From the NCBI GenBank assembly GCA_018242045.1, contig JAFECR010000014.1, forward strand, positions 7,449-71,448: a DNA stretch of 64,000 nt, written 5' to 3'. Below, in pieces: positions 53,440-62,088 of this stretch. The notes beneath the pieces were generated by a model. The model searched no databases. It saw only the letters and a program-made list of their open reading frames with translations, and was not told where the DNA came from. The position numbers and the translations under genes were made by a program. This DNA comes from Pseudomonadota bacterium (GTDB lineage: Bacteria; Pseudomonadota; Gammaproteobacteria; Berkiellales; Berkiellaceae). Position 1 is the stretch's first letter, and each line of letters opens with the position of its first letter.

Positions 53440-54761
53440 TATAATCTCCAAACCTCAATACCCACATGTTGCAAAGACTTTTTATCTAGAATGCCTTTAA
53501 CATCAATGATAATTCCGCCAGGTTTTAATTTTTGAGCAAAATCGTCGACTGTCATTTCACGGTAAAATCGATGGCCAACGGCAATGATCAAGGCCTGTAC
53601 TTGGTTGATATCTTGCCATGGTACTAATTTGATAGTTTGATTTTCTTTAATATTTGCGATGGGATCGTGCGCTAAGACGGGTATGCCATAAGCATTAATT
53701 TCTTTAATGATATCGAATACTTTTGAATTACGAACATCGCAGCAGTCTTCTTTAAAGGTGATGCCTAAAACTGCAATATTAGCTGCAGGACAGTAACTTT
53801 TTGAACAAAGTAATTTCTTGATAGTTTGAGTAGCGATGTACTTGCCCATGGCGTCATTAATTCTTCGTCCAGCTAAGATAACTTCAGGTTGATAACCTAA
53901 GATTTGCGCTTTGTAGGTAAGATAGTAAGGATCTACCCCTATACAATGTCCACCCACTAATCCTGGGGTAAAAGCATGGAAATTCCATTTGGTTTTCGCA
54001 GCTTCTAATACTTCAAGCGTATCTATACCCATACGATCAAATATAATGGAAAGTTCATTCATTAATGCAACATTTAAATCGCGCTGCGTATTTTCAATGA
54101 TTTTGGCAGCTTCTGCTATTTTAATGGAGGAAGCTTTATAGACACCTGCTTTGACGACGCTGTTGTAAACATTAAAAATAATTTCCAAGGCCTCGGGGCT
54201 ATTGGCAGAAACCACCTTAGTTACTTTCTCAAAGGTATGTTCAAAATCGCCAGGGCTAATTCTTTCTGGTGAGTAACCTACGGAGAAATCCTTACCAAAA
54301 CGAAGCCCAGAAATGGATTCCAAGATGGGCACACATTCTTCTTCGGTTGTGCCAGGATAGACTGTAGATTCAAAGACAACCATGTCGTTTGGCTTTAAAT
54401 AGGTGGCAACAGTTTGTGTTGCATGTTTAAGCTGGCTTAAATCAGGTTTATTTGCTTTATCAATGGGTGTGGGGACTGCAACAATGAAAAAGTTTGCAGC
54501 ATGAAGATCCTTTGGGTCGTATGTAAATAAGATATCGGCATGACGTAATTCACTGCTAGGAACTTCATTTGCGTAATCAATACCAGATTTTAGTTTTTCA
54601 ACTCGCTCTTTAGAAATATCGTAGCCAATAACAGCATTGCGTTTGGCAAAGGCAATGGCAACCGGTAATCCGACATACCCTAAGCCAATGACGGCAATTT
54701 TAGGATTTATGCTCACAACTTCCCCAATGTATGATGCGCTCAAATCTAAGCCGCTAATCAT
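53439..54761 (-). CDS. Nucleotide-sugar dehydrogenase (UDP-HexNAc/TviB-WbpA type)
   Basis: A 440-residue enzyme that oxidises a UDP-hexose or UDP-N-acetylhexosamine at C6 to the uronic acid. NAD-binding IAVIGLGYVGLPVAIAF is near residue 22; the central domain has IKIAEAAKIIENTQRDLNVA; the catalytic Cys is in GGHCIGVDPYYL. The C-terminal substrate domain includes GITFKEDCCDVRNSK. Sequence detail favours the TviB/WbpA group over UDP-glucose dehydrogenase, but the epimerase next to it is of uronate type, so the exact sugar is open. It heads the leftward operon. Confidence 0.88.
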   Translation of the reverse strand: MISGLDLSASYIGEVVSINPKIAVIGLGYVGLPVAIAFAKRNAVIGYDISKERVEKLKSGIDYANEVPSSELRHADILFTYDPKDLHAANFFIVAVPTPIDKANKPDLSQLKHATQTVATYLKPNDMVVFESTVYPGTTEEECVPILESISGLRFGKDFSVGYSPERISPGDFEHTFEKVTKVVSANSPEALEIIFNVYNSVVKAGVYKASSIKIAEAAKIIENTQRDLNVALMNELSIIFDRMGIDTLEVLEAAKTKWNFHAFTPGLVGGHCIGVDPYYLTYKAQILGYQPEVILAGRRINDAMGKYIATQTIKKLLCSKSYCPAANIAVLGITFKEDCCDVRNSKVFDIIKEINAYGIPVLAHDPIANIKENQTIKLVPWQDINQVQALIIAVGHRFYREMTVDDFAQKLKPGGIIIDVKGILDKKSLQHVGIEVWRL

Positions 54762-54919
54762 ACAGATTCCACTTTTTAAGGCAAGCGAAAGACTAGCGTG
54801 AGTGACTTACTGAAAATACAAGGGCGCGAGATAGAATTGATCAGAATACATCTGCTCGCAATGAAGATAAGGGTGGGTTAAAATACTAGATTATTGTAAA
54901 ACATAGTTGTTTAATTAGC
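54762..54919. promoter_or_regulatory. Divergent intergenic region between the two halves of the glycan locus
   Basis: 158 bp separate the leftward operon (dehydrogenase at 54761) from the rightward one (asparagine synthase at 54920). Both promoters must lie here, yet no strong -35/-10 pair was recognised. The rightward gene lacks a good ribosome-binding site. A shared operator is possible but not seen. Confidence 0.4.
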
Positions 54920-56773
54920 TTGTGCGGTATAGCCGGATTCTATAGCCAAACTTTATCCATAGATCTTCTATCGATGTTGAAATCACTTTCACATCGTGGG
55001 CCTGATGATGTTGCTTTGTATGTTGATTCGCCTTACTCAGCAGGAATGACACGCTTAGCAATTAATGGCCTGATGGATGGTAATCAACCGTTATACAATG
55101 AAAACAAAAACATTGTCTTGCTTTATAATGGTGAAATTTATAACTCAGCTTCACTAAAACGTTCACTTATTCAAAAAGGGCACATTTTTTCTACCAGTTC
55201 CGATGGCGAAGTGATTTGTCATTTATATGAAGAAAAAGGGTTAGGTCTTTTTGCTGAGTTAGATGGCATGTTCGCTATTGCTTTATGGGATAAACAGCAA
55301 AGAAAGCTCATCCTTGCAAGAGATCACATTGGAGAAAAGCCCCTATACTATGCAAAGCCTTATGCCAAAGAGCTGATTTTTGCCTCAGAAATTAAGGCTT
55401 TTCAAGCAAGCTCCTTATCCTTGACACTTAATGAACAAGTGATATGGGACTTTCCAAGTTTTTTATGGGTCCCTGAGCCAAATACCATTTATAAAGAAAT
55501 CCAAGCGCTAGAGCCTGGTCATTTTTTAATTTGCGATGATGCAGGTATTTATATACAGTCTTACATCTCATCTGCAACTGCTCTAGTCCCAAGCGATTTT
55601 ACGGCACAGGATATAGCAAGGTATACGTCAGAAATTGTGACACAAGCTGTCAAATCAAGACTGATGGCTGAAGTGCCAGTAGGGTGTTTCTTAAGTGGTG
55701 GTCTTGATAGTTCCATTGTTACTGCTTTAAGTTCGCAAGCTCAAAATGGGATCCATACTTTTAGTATTGGTTTTGAGAATTTAATTGACCCTTATCATGG
55801 CAACAGTGATGAATCACAGCAGGCTAAATTTCTTGCCGATAAACTTGGTACTTTTCATCATGCCATTCATGTCAATGCGCAAGATTTTAAAGATTTATTG
55901 CCGCAATTTTGCCATTTTGGCGATCAACCCTTTGCAGTTTCATCAGGGCTTGGCATCTTAAAAATAGCGCAAAAGGCCAAGGAAGTTGGGGTTAAGGTTC
56001 TATTAAGTGGCGATGGCGCGGACGAATTTTTTGGCGGATATTCTTGGTATCCTTATCAACAAATATCTCGCAACACACTTCATACTATTCATGAGATCTC
56101 ATTTGCGTCGATTGGCTTATCTTTACAGGATAGGGCCAAAGCAATTTCACAGTTGACACGTCAAGACCAGGCATTGGCGTGGCACTATTATGCTCATGAA
56201 AATGAAAAAGGGCGATTATTTAACAAAAATTGGTATGTGGATAAGTTAAGTTCAAATCGTTATTTTGGCTCTTTGAATACCTTAAATGATGATAAATTTC
56301 CGTTGGCTTTTCTTGAACATGATAGGATATTCTACTTTCCCAATGAAATGCTTACCAAAGTAGATAGAATGTGCATGGCTCATTCTATTGAATCGAGAGT
56401 TCCATTTGCGAGTAAAGCAGTTACTGATTGGGGGCGAAGTTTGCCTTATAGTGCTTTAATGCAACAAGGCATACTTAAAGTGCCATTGCGAGAAGGTTTT
56501 AAAGATTTACTGCCTCAAGAAGTGCTAACAAGACCAAAGCATGGTTTTAATGTACCCATAGATCATTGGTTACGCCATTCATGGTTTGATCTTTTACAAC
56601 ATACTTTCTCAGAGCAATCTGCACTTTTTAAGCGTGGTTATATTGATAAAAGCTCAAGCCAGCAGGCACTGAAGATGTTAAATGAAAAGCACAAGTTACA
56701 CGGTCATACTTTATTTTGTTTTATCATGTTAAATATGTGGTTAGAGAATGAATACAATCGAAATTATTGCTGA
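54920..56773 (+). CDS. asnB: Asparagine synthase-like glutamine-dependent amidotransferase
   Basis: A 617-residue enzyme. Residues 1-200 are a class-II glutaminase whose nucleophile is the Cys right after the initiator, in MCGIAGFYSQ. The start is therefore fixed as TTG at 54920, with no obvious Shine-Dalgarno. Residues 210-617 are the ATP-dependent amide synthetase with PP-loop CFLSGGLDSS and LLSGDGADEFFGGYSW. In glycan loci such AsnB homologues often amidate the carboxyl of a uronic acid rather than aspartate. The uronate genes divergent from it support that use, though a true AsnB cannot be excluded. The next gene starts inside its 3' end. Confidence 0.85.
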   Translation: MCGIAGFYSQTLSIDLLSMLKSLSHRGPDDVALYVDSPYSAGMTRLAINGLMDGNQPLYNENKNIVLLYNGEIYNSASLKRSLIQKGHIFSTSSDGEVICHLYEEKGLGLFAELDGMFAIALWDKQQRKLILARDHIGEKPLYYAKPYAKELIFASEIKAFQASSLSLTLNEQVIWDFPSFLWVPEPNTIYKEIQALEPGHFLICDDAGIYIQSYISSATALVPSDFTAQDIARYTSEIVTQAVKSRLMAEVPVGCFLSGGLDSSIVTALSSQAQNGIHTFSIGFENLIDPYHGNSDESQQAKFLADKLGTFHHAIHVNAQDFKDLLPQFCHFGDQPFAVSSGLGILKIAQKAKEVGVKVLLSGDGADEFFGGYSWYPYQQISRNTLHTIHEISFASIGLSLQDRAKAISQLTRQDQALAWHYYAHENEKGRLFNKNWYVDKLSSNRYFGSLNTLNDDKFPLAFLEHDRIFYFPNEMLTKVDRMCMAHSIESRVPFASKAVTDWGRSLPYSALMQQGILKVPLREGFKDLLPQEVLTRPKHGFNVPIDHWLRHSWFDLLQHTFSEQSALFKRGYIDKSSSQQALKMLNEKHKLHGHTLFCFIMLNMWLENEYNRNYC

Positions 56774-57452
56774 AATTGGTCAAAATCATAATGGTGATAT
56801 GGCTTTGGCCGAAAAAATGATCCATGATGTTAAAAAAGCGGGCGCTGATGTTGCTAAATTTCAGCTTTATGACGCAAAAAAACTCTTCCCTAAAGAAAAT
56901 AATCCCTGGTATGAGTATAATTTAGCAACAGAATTATCTAAAGATGATCTTAATCGGTTGGTAGAATGTTGTGATAAAGCTAAGATTGAGTTTATGGCTT
57001 CGGTTTTTGATGAAGAACGCATTGCTTGGCTAGAAGAAGCGCAGGTGAAACGTTATAAAATTGCATCAAGAAGTATTTTTGATAATCAATTGATCGACAG
57101 TCTTATAAAAACGAAAAAACCGATTATAGCCTCTCTTGGATTTTGGAAAGAAAATCAATTTCCTGTTATCAACGCCTCTAAAATTGATTATTTATATTGC
57201 ATTTCCAAATACCCCACTGAATTTGAAGATCTGAAATTAAGCGCTGTCGATTTTTCGCGTTATAGTGGTTTTAGTGATCATACGATTGGTGTTCATGCAA
57301 CTCAAATTGCGATTGCAAGAGGAGCACGTATTATTGAAAAACATTTCACTTTAGATAAATCAATGTATGGCCCGGATCATTTGTGTAGCATGGATAGCAA
57401 TGATCTTAAAAAAATCTGTCAATTTAGAGATGATGTATTAAAATGCTTATAA
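56748..57452 (+). CDS. Short NeuB-type nonulosonate synthase (barrel only)
   Basis: A 234-residue enzyme of the sialic/legionaminic/pseudaminic-acid synthase family, condensing PEP with a hexosamine. NeuB elements present are IAEIGQNHNGDM, AGADVAKFQLYDA, FMASVFDEERIAWLEE, YKIASRS, SDHTIGVHATQIAIARGA and IEKHFTLDKSMYGPDH. Full enzymes are about 340 residues and end in an antifreeze-like SAF domain, which is missing here and not encoded next door. The metal-binding barrel motifs remain. The start lies 26 bases inside asnB, so translation is coupled. Confidence 0.8.
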   Translation: MNTIEIIAEIGQNHNGDMALAEKMIHDVKKAGADVAKFQLYDAKKLFPKENNPWYEYNLATELSKDDLNRLVECCDKAKIEFMASVFDEERIAWLEEAQVKRYKIASRSIFDNQLIDSLIKTKKPIIASLGFWKENQFPVINASKIDYLYCISKYPTEFEDLKLSAVDFSRYSGFSDHTIGVHATQIAIARGARIIEKHFTLDKSMYGPDHLCSMDSNDLKKICQFRDDVLKCL

Positions 57453-57464
57453 GGTAATTTGCGA

Positions 57465-58838
57465 ATGACTAATCCTAAAGTAACCGTTTATATTCCTTCT
57501 CATAATTATGGTCGTTATCTTTCTGAATCTATAGAAAGTGTTTTAAAACAAACCATGCAGGATTGGGAAATACTTTTGATAGATGATAACTCGACTGATA
57601 ACACTCAAGAAGTAATGAAACATTATGCTAATCATCCTAAAATTCGATCTTTTCGTACCCCAGGTATTGGGCTACCTGGGGTTTGTAATTTGGCAGTCAA
57701 AGAGGCCATGGGCAAGTATGTCATTCGTTTAGATGCTGATGATATTTTTGAAGAGAACATTTTATTAATTCTTTCTAACTACCTTGATATTCATCCTGAA
57801 ATTGCACTTGTTTTTCCAGATTATTATTTATTCGATCAAAATGGGGATATTTATGCCCATGAACAACGTAAAAAAATCTACAAGACGAACCATCTGGTCG
57901 ATATGCCACCGAATGGGGCTTGCACGTTGGTTCGAAAGGACTGTATAGAAAATGTTAATGGTTATCGTGAAGATTTAGGTATGCAAGATGGCTTTGATTT
58001 ATGGACGAAGATTTCAACTGCTTATAAATGTGCAAACGTTAATTTGCCGTTGTTTTATTATCGTCGTCATGAAACCAATTTAACCACCAATACCAAACGG
58101 ATTTTTAATGCAAGACATCAAATTCGCAAGGATGCTGCACTGGAAAAAGCAAAGGCCTTAAAGCCGGTGATAGCCGTGATCCCTATTCGCGAACATTATG
58201 ATTTTAGATCTAATTTATGGAAAGAAGAGATAAATGGGAAAAGCTTATTATATCGAGACATTGAAGTTTGTCTTGGCTCATCCAATATAGATTATGTAGT
58301 GGTTACTTGCGATACGGCTGCGCCCTTAGAAACATTAAGAGAATTTGATGATCCCAGGCTTAAGTTTGTGCAAAGAGAACATGCCAGCACTTTAAGAACA
58401 GCAAGTATTGTTCCTACTTTAGAAAAAATTGCCAAACAATTTGATCCAAAATTGGCTGGGTTAACGGTGCTAAGATATATTCAAAGCCCATTTGTTTCAA
58501 CCAATACACTAGACGAGGCTATCTATCATCTTGCATATTCTCAAGCCGATAGTGCTTGTGGTGTTCAGGTGATTGAGAGCGATCTGTTTAAAAGAAGTCA
58601 ATATGGCCTAATTCCTTTAAATGAAAGAAAAGACATTTATTCTGATTTTGATATTATTTATAAAGATTCAAAAACGTGTTTAACCACCAAAAACGCAAAT
58701 TTAGCTAAGGGAACTTTAACCGGACCTTCAATTGCTTTTTTTGAAGTGACAACGGCTGAATGCTTTTTCATTTCCACAGAAAGAGATCTAATGATTGCGA
58801 ATATGTTGGAAGAAAAAGAGCATGATGAATCATTTTAA
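57465..58838 (+). CDS. Fusion: GT2 glycosyltransferase plus NeuA-like cytidylyltransferase
   Basis: A 457-residue two-domain protein. Residues 1-230 form a GT-A family 2 glycosyltransferase (VTVYIPSHNYGRYLSESIES, the DxD in IRLDADDIF). Residues 228-450 resemble CMP-sugar synthetases (VIAVIPIREHYDFRSNLWK, then YVVVTCD and LRYIQSPFVSTNTLDEAI). The fusion would couple activation of a nonulosonic acid to its transfer. The ATG at 57465 is preferred, AAGG ten bases upstream; a TTG at 57459 is also possible. The GT domain comes first, opposite to the order expected for metabolic flow. Confidence 0.8.
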   Translation: MTNPKVTVYIPSHNYGRYLSESIESVLKQTMQDWEILLIDDNSTDNTQEVMKHYANHPKIRSFRTPGIGLPGVCNLAVKEAMGKYVIRLDADDIFEENILLILSNYLDIHPEIALVFPDYYLFDQNGDIYAHEQRKKIYKTNHLVDMPPNGACTLVRKDCIENVNGYREDLGMQDGFDLWTKISTAYKCANVNLPLFYYRRHETNLTTNTKRIFNARHQIRKDAALEKAKALKPVIAVIPIREHYDFRSNLWKEEINGKSLLYRDIEVCLGSSNIDYVVVTCDTAAPLETLREFDDPRLKFVQREHASTLRTASIVPTLEKIAKQFDPKLAGLTVLRYIQSPFVSTNTLDEAIYHLAYSQADSACGVQVIESDLFKRSQYGLIPLNERKDIYSDFDIIYKDSKTCLTTKNANLAKGTLTGPSIAFFEVTTAECFFISTERDLMIANMLEEKEHDESF

Positions 58839-59514
58839 TATAGGTGTTATCGTTGCTGCACGCTTGGCTTCAAAACGACTTCCTGGTAAAGCATTGTTAC
58901 CTATGTTCGGCCTGCCCATGTTGGGTTTGTTGCTACATCGTTTAAAAAGCACGACATCCTCGGTAAAAATTGTATTAGCAACTACAAAAAGAAATGAAGA
59001 TAAACAATTATGTTCGATTGCCAATGAGATGGGATATGACAGTTTTCAAGGTGATGAAAATGATTTGGTTGCGCGTTATGTTGATTGTGCAAATTTTTAC
59101 AATATGGATTATGTGGTGCGTGTTACGGGCGATTGTCCTTTTGTCGATGGACCAACCTTAGACTTCTTTCTTAAAGCAGCGCTTAACAATGAGGTTTTTT
59201 CGCTTGCCACGACCAAGGGGTGTTTTCCGGTGGGTATTGATTTTGAGCTTTTTACCACAAAATCGATGCAACATCTGCATGAAACGCATTTGACGGTGCA
59301 AGAAAGAGAGCATTTAACATTACATTATTATCAAAATTCAATTTATCCCATTAAAAGGATCTATCCGCCACAAGACTGGAAAAACACAACTACCTCTTTT
59401 ACAATCGACACCGAGGAAGATTATAAAAAAGCTATTCTCCTTACCAAGGATTTTAAAGATCCTAATTTTAGTGTCCGTGATTTAATCAATAATGACATGC
59501 TCGCGCCAGTTTGA
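58825..59514 (+). CDS. SpsF/NeuA-like cytidylyltransferase
   Basis: A 229-residue nucleotidyltransferase. The signature is VIVAARLASKRLPGKALLP, with the downstream element VRVTGDCPFVDGPTLDFF. This is the SpsF/CMP-KDO/NeuA fold, activating a sugar with CTP. It overlaps the previous gene's end and has two possible ATGs, 58822 and 58825. The last residues LAPV and the stop codon are coded by the edge of a palindromic repeat (ctcgcgccagtttga), so the original C-terminus may have been replaced. Two cytidylyltransferase-like domains therefore stand side by side. Confidence 0.8.
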   Translation: MNHFNIGVIVAARLASKRLPGKALLPMFGLPMLGLLLHRLKSTTSSVKIVLATTKRNEDKQLCSIANEMGYDSFQGDENDLVARYVDCANFYNMDYVVRVTGDCPFVDGPTLDFFLKAALNNEVFSLATTKGCFPVGIDFELFTTKSMQHLHETHLTVQEREHLTLHYYQNSIYPIKRIYPPQDWKNTTTSFTIDTEEDYKKAILLTKDFKDPNFSVRDLINNDMLAPV

Positions 59515-59672
59515 ATCCCGTATTGAGTACGACAAACTTAGGCGAGACACGACGAGCAAGCGGATCCACAGAGGGGTACGCTTTGGTACATGACTGAGGT
59601 CAGTGAGCGTCGCAGGCAACAAAGCATAAACATGTCCCGTACTTGATACGGGATTTAAACTGGGAAGCGTAT
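59497..59672. repeat. 176-bp inverted-repeat element (TACTCGCGCCAGTTT family)
   Basis: Outer arms of about 35 bases pair with few mismatches: 59497-59531 (atgctcgcgccagtttgaat onward) with 59638-59672 (ending actgggaagcgtat). The 106-bp centre carries no gene. The arms match those of the hairpin at 10167-10230 and the motif at 18-35. The left arm provides the stop codon of the cytidylyltransferase gene and the right arm contains GGGAAG just before the ATG of the next gene. No target duplication could be recognised with certainty. Confidence 0.85.
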
Positions 59673-60714
59673 GCGATTCAAATATTCCAAGCCCGGCATA
59701 GACATTATTCCAGAAACTTTAGAGCGCACAAAACAGGATAAAGCGTTATTACATGGCCAAATGACAGCAATTAGTCATTTAAAAAAACAACCTTTGCGAA
59801 ATTGCTGTATACTTTGCCATGACTCTCTTGAACAAGCCGCTTTATTTACCCATCGTCAATTAGCTTATTATTTGTGTTGTCGTTGTCATCATATACAATC
59901 GCAGCATATTCCCTCAGAAGCGTATCCAACAGATACACCAGCAGGGTTAAGTTTTTTAGATGTCTATCCAAAGTTAAATACTGAACAATTTGTATTTAGG
60001 CAAAATAGGATTTATAAGCCAAAATATGATTGGATAAGAGAATCACTGATTGAATTTGGGATCAATGAAAAAGAAATACAACAAAAAAGTTTCCTAGAGC
60101 TAGGCGCTGGCGCTGGCTATTTTTTAGCAACTTTAAAAGATGCAGGCATAAAGCATTTTAAAGGGATAGAGCAAAATAATTTTTTATGTAATATCGGTAA
60201 TGCGCATTTGGGTGGTAATTATATTCAACATCACCAAGAGACACTTTCGAGCGCTATAGTGTGTCATGAAGCGCAAATCTACATTGCTTTTTTTGTATTA
60301 GAACATATACAAGATGTTAAAGACTTTTTTAAAAAACTAAGTTTAGCAAAAAAAGGCACGATTTTGGTTTTTTCTGTACCGGTTTTTAGTTTTGCGACAT
60401 TATTGGAAAGTGCGTTTGAATTTCATGCAGGCCGAAATCTTGACAATGCCTTTCATGTGCAGCTTTATACAGATGATTCAATTGCTTATGCTTTAAATAT
60501 GGCCGGTTTTTCAATAATAAACCAATGGCTGTTTGGTCAGGATATGAGCGACTTACAGCGATTATTGACGGTTCAATTAAACAATCGATATCCGCCTTAC
60601 CTAGAAAAGATGATGCAAGCAAAGCTGAGTGCAATGCAAGACTCGCTTCAATCTCACATTGATTATGCCCAGTTTTGTGATTCAAGACACCTTATTTGCA
60701 TCAAGGAAAAATAA
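59671..60714 (+). CDS. Zinc-finger class-I methyltransferase (sugar C-methyltransferase type)
   Basis: A 347-residue enzyme. The N-terminal metal-binding domain has CCILCHDSL and YYLCCRCHHIQ, four cysteines as in sugar-nucleotide methyltransferases. The SAM-binding motif is FLELGAGAGYFLATL near residue 145, followed by acidic IEQNN and an FFVLEHIQDV strand. The substrate is probably a sugar. ATG 59671 lies one base from the edge of the palindromic element, whose GGGAAG serves as its ribosome site. It ends with TAA overlapping the next ATG. Confidence 0.75.
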   Translation: MRFKYSKPGIDIIPETLERTKQDKALLHGQMTAISHLKKQPLRNCCILCHDSLEQAALFTHRQLAYYLCCRCHHIQSQHIPSEAYPTDTPAGLSFLDVYPKLNTEQFVFRQNRIYKPKYDWIRESLIEFGINEKEIQQKSFLELGAGAGYFLATLKDAGIKHFKGIEQNNFLCNIGNAHLGGNYIQHHQETLSSAIVCHEAQIYIAFFVLEHIQDVKDFFKKLSLAKKGTILVFSVPVFSFATLLESAFEFHAGRNLDNAFHVQLYTDDSIAYALNMAGFSIINQWLFGQDMSDLQRLLTVQLNNRYPPYLEKMMQAKLSAMQDSLQSHIDYAQFCDSRHLICIKEK

Positions 60715-61331
60715 TGAGAAAAATAGGTCTTATTGGAGGGGTGACAAGCAATTTAGGTTCTGTGTCTCATGCGCTTGATTTTTTGGGCCTTGAAGTCTTG
60801 CTAATTAATCAAAAATCTCAGCTAAAACATTGCTCCCATTTAATTTTGCCAGGTGTTGGTAGCTTTTATTCTGGTATGCAACACTTACAAAAGCATGATT
60901 TAATTGAAGCGATAAGGCAAGCATTTTTGCGTGGTACGCCCATTCTGGGGATTTGTCTTGGGATGCAACTGTTTGCACAACAAAGCGAAGAGTTTGGGCA
61001 ACATGAGGGGTTAAAATTGTTTGCGCACATGGTTAAAAAATTACAAAGTGAAGACAAAACAGCAAAATTACCACATGTTGGTTGGAATGCTATTTTTCAT
61101 GAAGCGCCATCGCTTTTATTTAAAGGGATCCCCGATAAGGCATTTTTTTATTTCACTCATTCCTATGCCTTTAGCGATGCTTCAAGCAATGTCACTTCAA
61201 CGACGCGATATTATGAAAAGAAAATTATTGCAAGTGTCGAAAAAAATAATTTATTTGGTGTGCAATTTCATCCTGAAAAAAGTCAGCAATATGGGCTTGA
61301 GCTTCTCAAGAACTTTGTAAACATATGTTAA
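60714..61331 (+). CDS. hisH: HisH-type glutaminase subunit for sugar amidination
   Basis: A 205-residue class-I amidotransferase related to HisH, releasing ammonia from glutamine. The nucleophile Cys is in GICLGMQLFAQ, the oxyanion region in LPGVGSFYSG, and the catalytic pair in GVQFHPEKS. Partner contact is expected through LPHVGWNAI and YFTHSYAF. Paired with an unusual HisF and far from any histidine genes, it most likely feeds ammonia to the sugar amidotransferase, as HisH2 does in Pseudomonas. ATG 60714 overlaps the preceding stop and has AAGGAA upstream. Confidence 0.85.
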   Translation: MRKIGLIGGVTSNLGSVSHALDFLGLEVLLINQKSQLKHCSHLILPGVGSFYSGMQHLQKHDLIEAIRQAFLRGTPILGICLGMQLFAQQSEEFGQHEGLKLFAHMVKKLQSEDKTAKLPHVGWNAIFHEAPSLLFKGIPDKAFFYFTHSYAFSDASSNVTSTTRYYEKKIIASVEKNNLFGVQFHPEKSQQYGLELLKNFVNIC

Positions 61332-62080
61332 CTAAAAGAATTATACCAGTATTATTGCTTAAAGATGGGTATCTCGTTAGAAGCCTGCATTTTAATTTTC
61401 ATCAATTTATTGGTGATCCTTTTCTACAATTAGAACGTTACAATCAATGGGATCTTGATGAGCTTGTCTATATTGATATTAGTTCTCATGTAACAGCCAA
61501 AACAATTGCAATCTTAAAATATATCGCTAAACAATGCTTTATGCCGCTAACGTTTGGCGGGGGTATTAAAACCCTTAAAGATATCGAACAACGCTTAAAT
61601 GATGGTGCTGATAAAGTGACAATCAATACACAAGCAATTTTACAACCTGATTTTATTACTCAAGCGGCACTTGAATTTGGTCAGCAAGCGATAGTGGTCA
61701 GTATGGATGTTAAACAAGAAAATAATCGCTATGAAGTTCTTTCGCATCATGGTAAGAAAAGTACAGGTTTTTGTCCTGTGCACTGGGCCAAGGAAATACA
61801 AGCAAGAGGTGCTGGAGAAATTTTTATTCAATCTATTGATAGAGATGGTTCTGGCCTGGGGTTTGATCTGACTTTGATAAATGAGATTGTGCAAGCGACC
61901 CAGATCCCCGTGATTGCTTGCAGTGGGGCAAGCACAGTTGAAGATTTTACAGAAGTTCTAACAACGGATGTATCAGGTGCTGCTGGCGCTAATATTTTTC
62001 TTTTCAAAGAGCTGAGTTATTTGCAGCTTAAAAAAGGGCTTCATCATCAAAAAATGAATATAAGAATGTCAAAAGTTTGA
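61325..62080 (+). CDS. hisF: HisF paralogue for sugar amidination
   Basis: A 251-residue TIM barrel of the HisF group. It starts RIIPVLLLKDGYLVRS, where histidine-pathway HisF has a catalytic Asp (IPCLDV) near residue 11; here it is leucine. The second catalytic Asp is retained (VVSMDVKQEN) and the phosphate loops are present (TFGGGIKTL, ACSGAS). The Asp-to-Leu change is characteristic of HisF homologues that carry ammonia to WbpG-like enzymes instead of building imidazole glycerol phosphate. It overlaps hisH by seven bases, so the two are coupled. Confidence 0.85.
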   Translation: MLTKRIIPVLLLKDGYLVRSLHFNFHQFIGDPFLQLERYNQWDLDELVYIDISSHVTAKTIAILKYIAKQCFMPLTFGGGIKTLKDIEQRLNDGADKVTINTQAILQPDFITQAALEFGQQAIVVSMDVKQENNRYEVLSHHGKKSTGFCPVHWAKEIQARGAGEIFIQSIDRDGSGLGFDLTLINEIVQATQIPVIACSGASTVEDFTEVLTTDVSGAAGANIFLFKELSYLQLKKGLHHQKMNIRMSKV

Positions 62081-62088
62081 GAAGGGAT

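Noticed and set aside
60714-62080. hisH and hisF as histidine biosynthesis genes
   Set aside because: HisF lacks its first catalytic Asp, other his genes are absent and the neighbours are sugar amidotransferase pathway genes.
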